Source of the DNA: an uncultured Lachnospiraceae bacterium | GTDB taxonomy: Bacteria; Bacillota; Clostridia; Lachnospirales; Lachnospiraceae | Length of the DNA stretch: 7,845 nucleotides | NCBI GenBank assembly: GCA_905209865.1 | Contig: CAJLUP010000083.1 | Coordinates: forward strand, 1-7,845 | Direction: 5' to 3' | In this document: one piece after another, positions 5,646 to 7,845 of the stretch | How the letters are laid out: every line of letters starts with the position of its first letter | Position numbering within the stretch: the first letter of the stretch is position 1 | Translations under genes and position numbers: made by a program | The notes under the pieces: model-generated | The model's input: the letters and a program-made list of their open reading frames with translations, nothing else | Database searches by the model: none | What the model was told of the DNA's origin: nothing

Positions 5646-7685
5646 ATGCCTCATATTCAAGTTTTAGATCAGATAACGATTGATAAGATCGCGGCCGGAG
5701 AGGTTATCGAGCGTCCGGCTTCTATTGTAAAAGAACTTGTCGAAAATGCCATTGATGCAGGAGCATCTGCTGTGACAGTCGAAATCAAGGATGGCGGGAT
5801 TACATTTATCCGCGTCAGCGATAACGGCTGTGGAATCGAGAAGGATGAAGTACGGTGTGCTTTTCTGCGGCATTCTACAAGCAAGATTCGTACCGTAGAA
5901 GATCTTGCGGCGATCCATTCGCTGGGATTTCGGGGAGAGGCGCTTTCCAGTATTTCCGCCGTGACAAGAACGGAGGTAATTACAAAGACAGAAAGTGCAC
6001 AGACCGGAATAAAATATGTGATAGAAGGCGGAAAAGAAACCGCTTTGGAAGAAACAGGCGCGCCCAATGGAACAACTTTTCTTGTACATCAGCTTTTTTA
6101 TAATGTTCCGGCAAGAAGAAAATTTTTAAAAACTCCGATGACGGAAGCAGGACATGTGCAGGATCTTTTGATCCATTTGGCATTATCTCATCCTGAGGTT
6201 TCTTTTCTGTTTATTAATAATGGACAGGAAAAGCTTCGGACATCCGGAAACGGAAAATTAAAAGATGTGATTTATAATGTATATGGCCGTGATGTGGCGG
6301 CGAATCTTTTAGAGATTGATTATGAAAAAAACGGACTTTCTATTTCTGGTTTTCTTGGAAAACCGATCATTACAAGGGGAAACCGGAATTTTGAAAATTT
6401 CTTTGTAAATGGAAGATATGTGAAAAGCGCGATGATTTCCAAATCGCTTGAAGATGCTTATAAAGATTTTACAATGCAGCATAAATTCCCGTTTGCGGTG
6501 CTGCATTTCAAGGTGGATGGCGATCTTATAGATGTAAATGTTCATCCAACGAAAATGGAACTCCGTTTTCAGCGTCAGCAGGAAGTGTATAACACCGTTT
6601 ATGAAGCTGTTCACAGAAGACTTCTTGAGCCGGAACTGGTCCAGACTGCTTCGATTCCGGATCCGGTGGCTGTAGTACAAAAGAAAAAAGAAAGTCCGTT
6701 TTTGCTGAAGCCGAAGCCGGCAGAAAAACAGTCAGATGAGGCTGTCCATGATGAAGATTATTTTATAAAGAAAATGCAGGAACGAGTAAAGGCGTATCAT
6801 GAACGATCCTCATCTGCTGAAGTTTCGAACCGAAGTGAAATCTATCGTCCGCAGCAAACAGAGCGGATACGGGAAGCAGTAACTTATGGAACAAAAGCTG
6901 AGAAAGAAGAGATTGGAAACATTCAGCTTGAAGTACAGAAGGAAAAGGCTGGAATGATTCCTCCTGAAATACAGCAAGAAGAGGTTGGAAACACTCAGCC
7001 TGAGGTAAAGAAAGAAGAGTCAGGCAACGTTCAGAGTGAAACAAAGCAAGAAAAACCAAAGCAGTTAGATTTGTTTGAAGAAAATTTTCTGAAGCGGGAA
7101 ATGAAAGCAGAGTATCAACTGATTGGTCAGGTGTTTGATACTTACTGGCTCGTACAATTTCAGGACAGTCTTTACATTATCGATCAGCATGCAGCACATG
7201 AAAGGGTGATGTATGAAAGAACGTTGAAAGAAATGAAATCAAGAGAATATACTTCACAATATTTAAGTCCTCCGATTATTTTATCACTTTCCATGCAGGA
7301 AGCACAGCTTCTCAATGAGCATATGGATCGTTTTACACGAATCGGGTTTGAGATCGAGCCTTTCGGAGGCGAGGAGTATGCGGTAAGAGCAGTGCCGGAT
7401 AATCTGTTCAGTATAGCAAAAAAAGAACTTCTTATGGAAATGATCGATGATTTGGCAGACGGAATCAATACGTCGATGACACCGGAATTAATTGATGAAA
7501 AAATTGCATCAATGTCCTGTAAAGCGGCTGTAAAAGGAAATAATCGCCTGTCAGCACAAGAAGTGGATGCTTTGATCGGTGAGCTTCTTACGTTGGAGAA
7601 TCCATATCATTGTCCACACGGTAGGCCGACGATCATAGCTATGACAAAACGAGAATTAGAAAAAAAGTTTAAGAGGATCGTATAA
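5646..7685 (+). CDS. mutL: DNA mismatch repair endonuclease MutL
   Basis: Links MutS mismatch recognition to strand removal. It is 679 aa. The N-terminal GHKL ATPase shows E30 and N34 in KELVENAIDAGA, DNGCGI (59-64, D59), RHSTSK (75-80) and GFRGEAL (94-100), and ends near NVHPTKMELRF (298 onward). A low-complexity charged linker (about 330-476) contains four 12-residue repeats. The C-terminal dimerisation domain has DQHAAHERVMYE (513-524), matching the DQHA(X)2E(X)4E endonuclease motif, plus CKAAVK (625-630) and CPHGRP (656-661), which complete the metal site. This MutL should therefore nick DNA itself, as in bacteria without MutH. A QLDLF sequence (473-477) just before this domain resembles a beta-clamp binding motif, in addition to the usual clamp-contact region near QYLSPP. 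AAAGGA lies 6 nt before the ATG; the gap from mutS is 33 bp with no terminator. Confidence 0.98.
   Translation: MPHIQVLDQITIDKIAAGEVIERPASIVKELVENAIDAGASAVTVEIKDGGITFIRVSDNGCGIEKDEVRCAFLRHSTSKIRTVEDLAAIHSLGFRGEALSSISAVTRTEVITKTESAQTGIKYVIEGGKETALEETGAPNGTTFLVHQLFYNVPARRKFLKTPMTEAGHVQDLLIHLALSHPEVSFLFINNGQEKLRTSGNGKLKDVIYNVYGRDVAANLLEIDYEKNGLSISGFLGKPIITRGNRNFENFFVNGRYVKSAMISKSLEDAYKDFTMQHKFPFAVLHFKVDGDLIDVNVHPTKMELRFQRQQEVYNTVYEAVHRRLLEPELVQTASIPDPVAVVQKKKESPFLLKPKPAEKQSDEAVHDEDYFIKKMQERVKAYHERSSSAEVSNRSEIYRPQQTERIREAVTYGTKAEKEEIGNIQLEVQKEKAGMIPPEIQQEEVGNTQPEVKKEESGNVQSETKQEKPKQLDLFEENFLKREMKAEYQLIGQVFDTYWLVQFQDSLYIIDQHAAHERVMYERTLKEMKSREYTSQYLSPPIILSLSMQEAQLLNEHMDRFTRIGFEIEPFGGEEYAVRAVPDNLFSIAKKELLMEMIDDLADGINTSMTPELIDEKIASMSCKAAVKGNNRLSAQEVDALIGELLTLENPYHCPHGRPTIIAMTKRELEKKFKRIV
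6906..7049 (+). repeat. Four tandem 36-bp repeats within the mutL linker
   Basis: Four in-frame, gap-free units at 6906-6941, 6942-6977, 6978-7013 and 7014-7049 encode EEIGNIQLEVQK, EKAGMIPPEIQQ, EEVGNTQPEVKK and EESGNVQSETKQ (residues 421-468). Units 1 and 3 agree at 30 of 36 bases. The consensus is roughly EExGNxQxEVKK. They lie in the flexible linker between ATPase and endonuclease domains, where copy-number change keeps the frame and alters only linker length. Confidence 0.85.
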
Positions 7686-7845
7686 ATGAAAAAACCACTG
7701 ATTATTTTGGCGGGACCGACGGCAGTCGGCAAAACGAAGGCGTCGATTATGCTTGCAAAACAGATCGGGGCAGAAATTATTTCAGCGGATTCAATGCAAG
7801 TGTATAAATATATGGATATTGGTTCAGCTAAGATTACTCGTGATG
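7686..7845 (+). CDS. miaA: tRNA dimethylallyltransferase MiaA, N-terminal part, cut by the window edge
   Basis: Transfers a dimethylallyl group to N6 of A37 in tRNAs that read codons starting with U (EC 2.5.1.75), which improves codon reading. Only the first 53 residues are present. They include the P-loop GPTAVGKT (10-17), then ISADSMQVY (32-40) with the conserved D35 and S36, and DIGSAK (44-49) where many members have GTAK. The ATG follows the mutL stop with no gap (TAAATG). Its ribosome binding site AGAGGA (7672-7677) lies inside the end of mutL, 8 nt upstream, so translation is probably coupled. miaA next to mutL is a widely conserved order. The rest of the gene lies beyond 7845. Confidence 0.97.
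   Translation, partial: MKKPLIILAGPTAVGKTKASIMLAKQIGAEIISADSMQVYKYMDIGSAKITRD

Noticed and set aside
5664..6089. Overlapping minus-strand frames of 141 and 132 codons opposite the start of mutL
   Set aside because: They lie antisense to the highly conserved ATPase domain of MutL, have no start signals, and encode no recognisable protein.
1..7845. Mobile element, defence system, CRISPR array or toxin-antitoxin pair
   Set aside because: All substantial genes are core housekeeping genes apart from one small membrane protein; no integrase, transposase, nuclease pair, or spaced direct repeats were found.

Overview
The window looks like ordinary core chromosome of an anaerobic Firmicute, most likely class Clostridia and probably Lachnospiraceae. 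This rests on the moderately AT-rich coding sequence, strong AGGAG-type ribosome binding sites, the mutS-mutL-miaA gene order, and the style of the proteins: an endonuclease-type MutL with a DQHA motif, clamp-binding tails, and a small WDY-type membrane protein common in gut Clostridia. No tRNA, rRNA, insertion sequence, prophage, CRISPR array or plasmid function is visible.

Left part (1-2332, minus strand): a complete pnp gene for polynucleotide phosphorylase (695 aa). It has its own extended -10 promoter, a leader of about 133 nt carrying a long stem-loop, and a compound hairpin terminator just past the stop codon. No rpsO lies directly upstream; the next gene is divergent.

Middle (2333-2861, plus strand): about 100 bp of AT-rich DNA, then a gene for a small four-helix membrane protein of the 'putative ABC transporter permease' CmpB type (Pfam PF06541-like), function unknown.

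Right part (2864-7845, plus strand): a mismatch-repair operon. A strong promoter starts 3 bp after the stop of the membrane-protein gene. It carries an 8-bp inverted repeat around its -10 box and a CodY-box-like match in its spacer. It is followed by mutS (GTG start at 2961, 883 aa), mutL (33 bp later, 679 aa) and miaA (directly abutting, TAAATG, cut off by the window edge). MutS recognises mismatches and recruits MutL. This MutL carries the metal-binding endonuclease motif of bacteria that lack MutH, so it should itself nick the new strand. Both proteins show sequences expected to bind the sliding clamp. miaA encodes the tRNA A37 dimethylallyltransferase, a usual neighbour of mutL.

I found no convincing undescribed system. 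The points most worth a second look are the pnp leader stem-loop (possible autoregulation), the dyad and CodY-like box in the mutS promoter, and a 36-bp tandem repeat plus a QLDLF clamp-type motif in the MutL linker.
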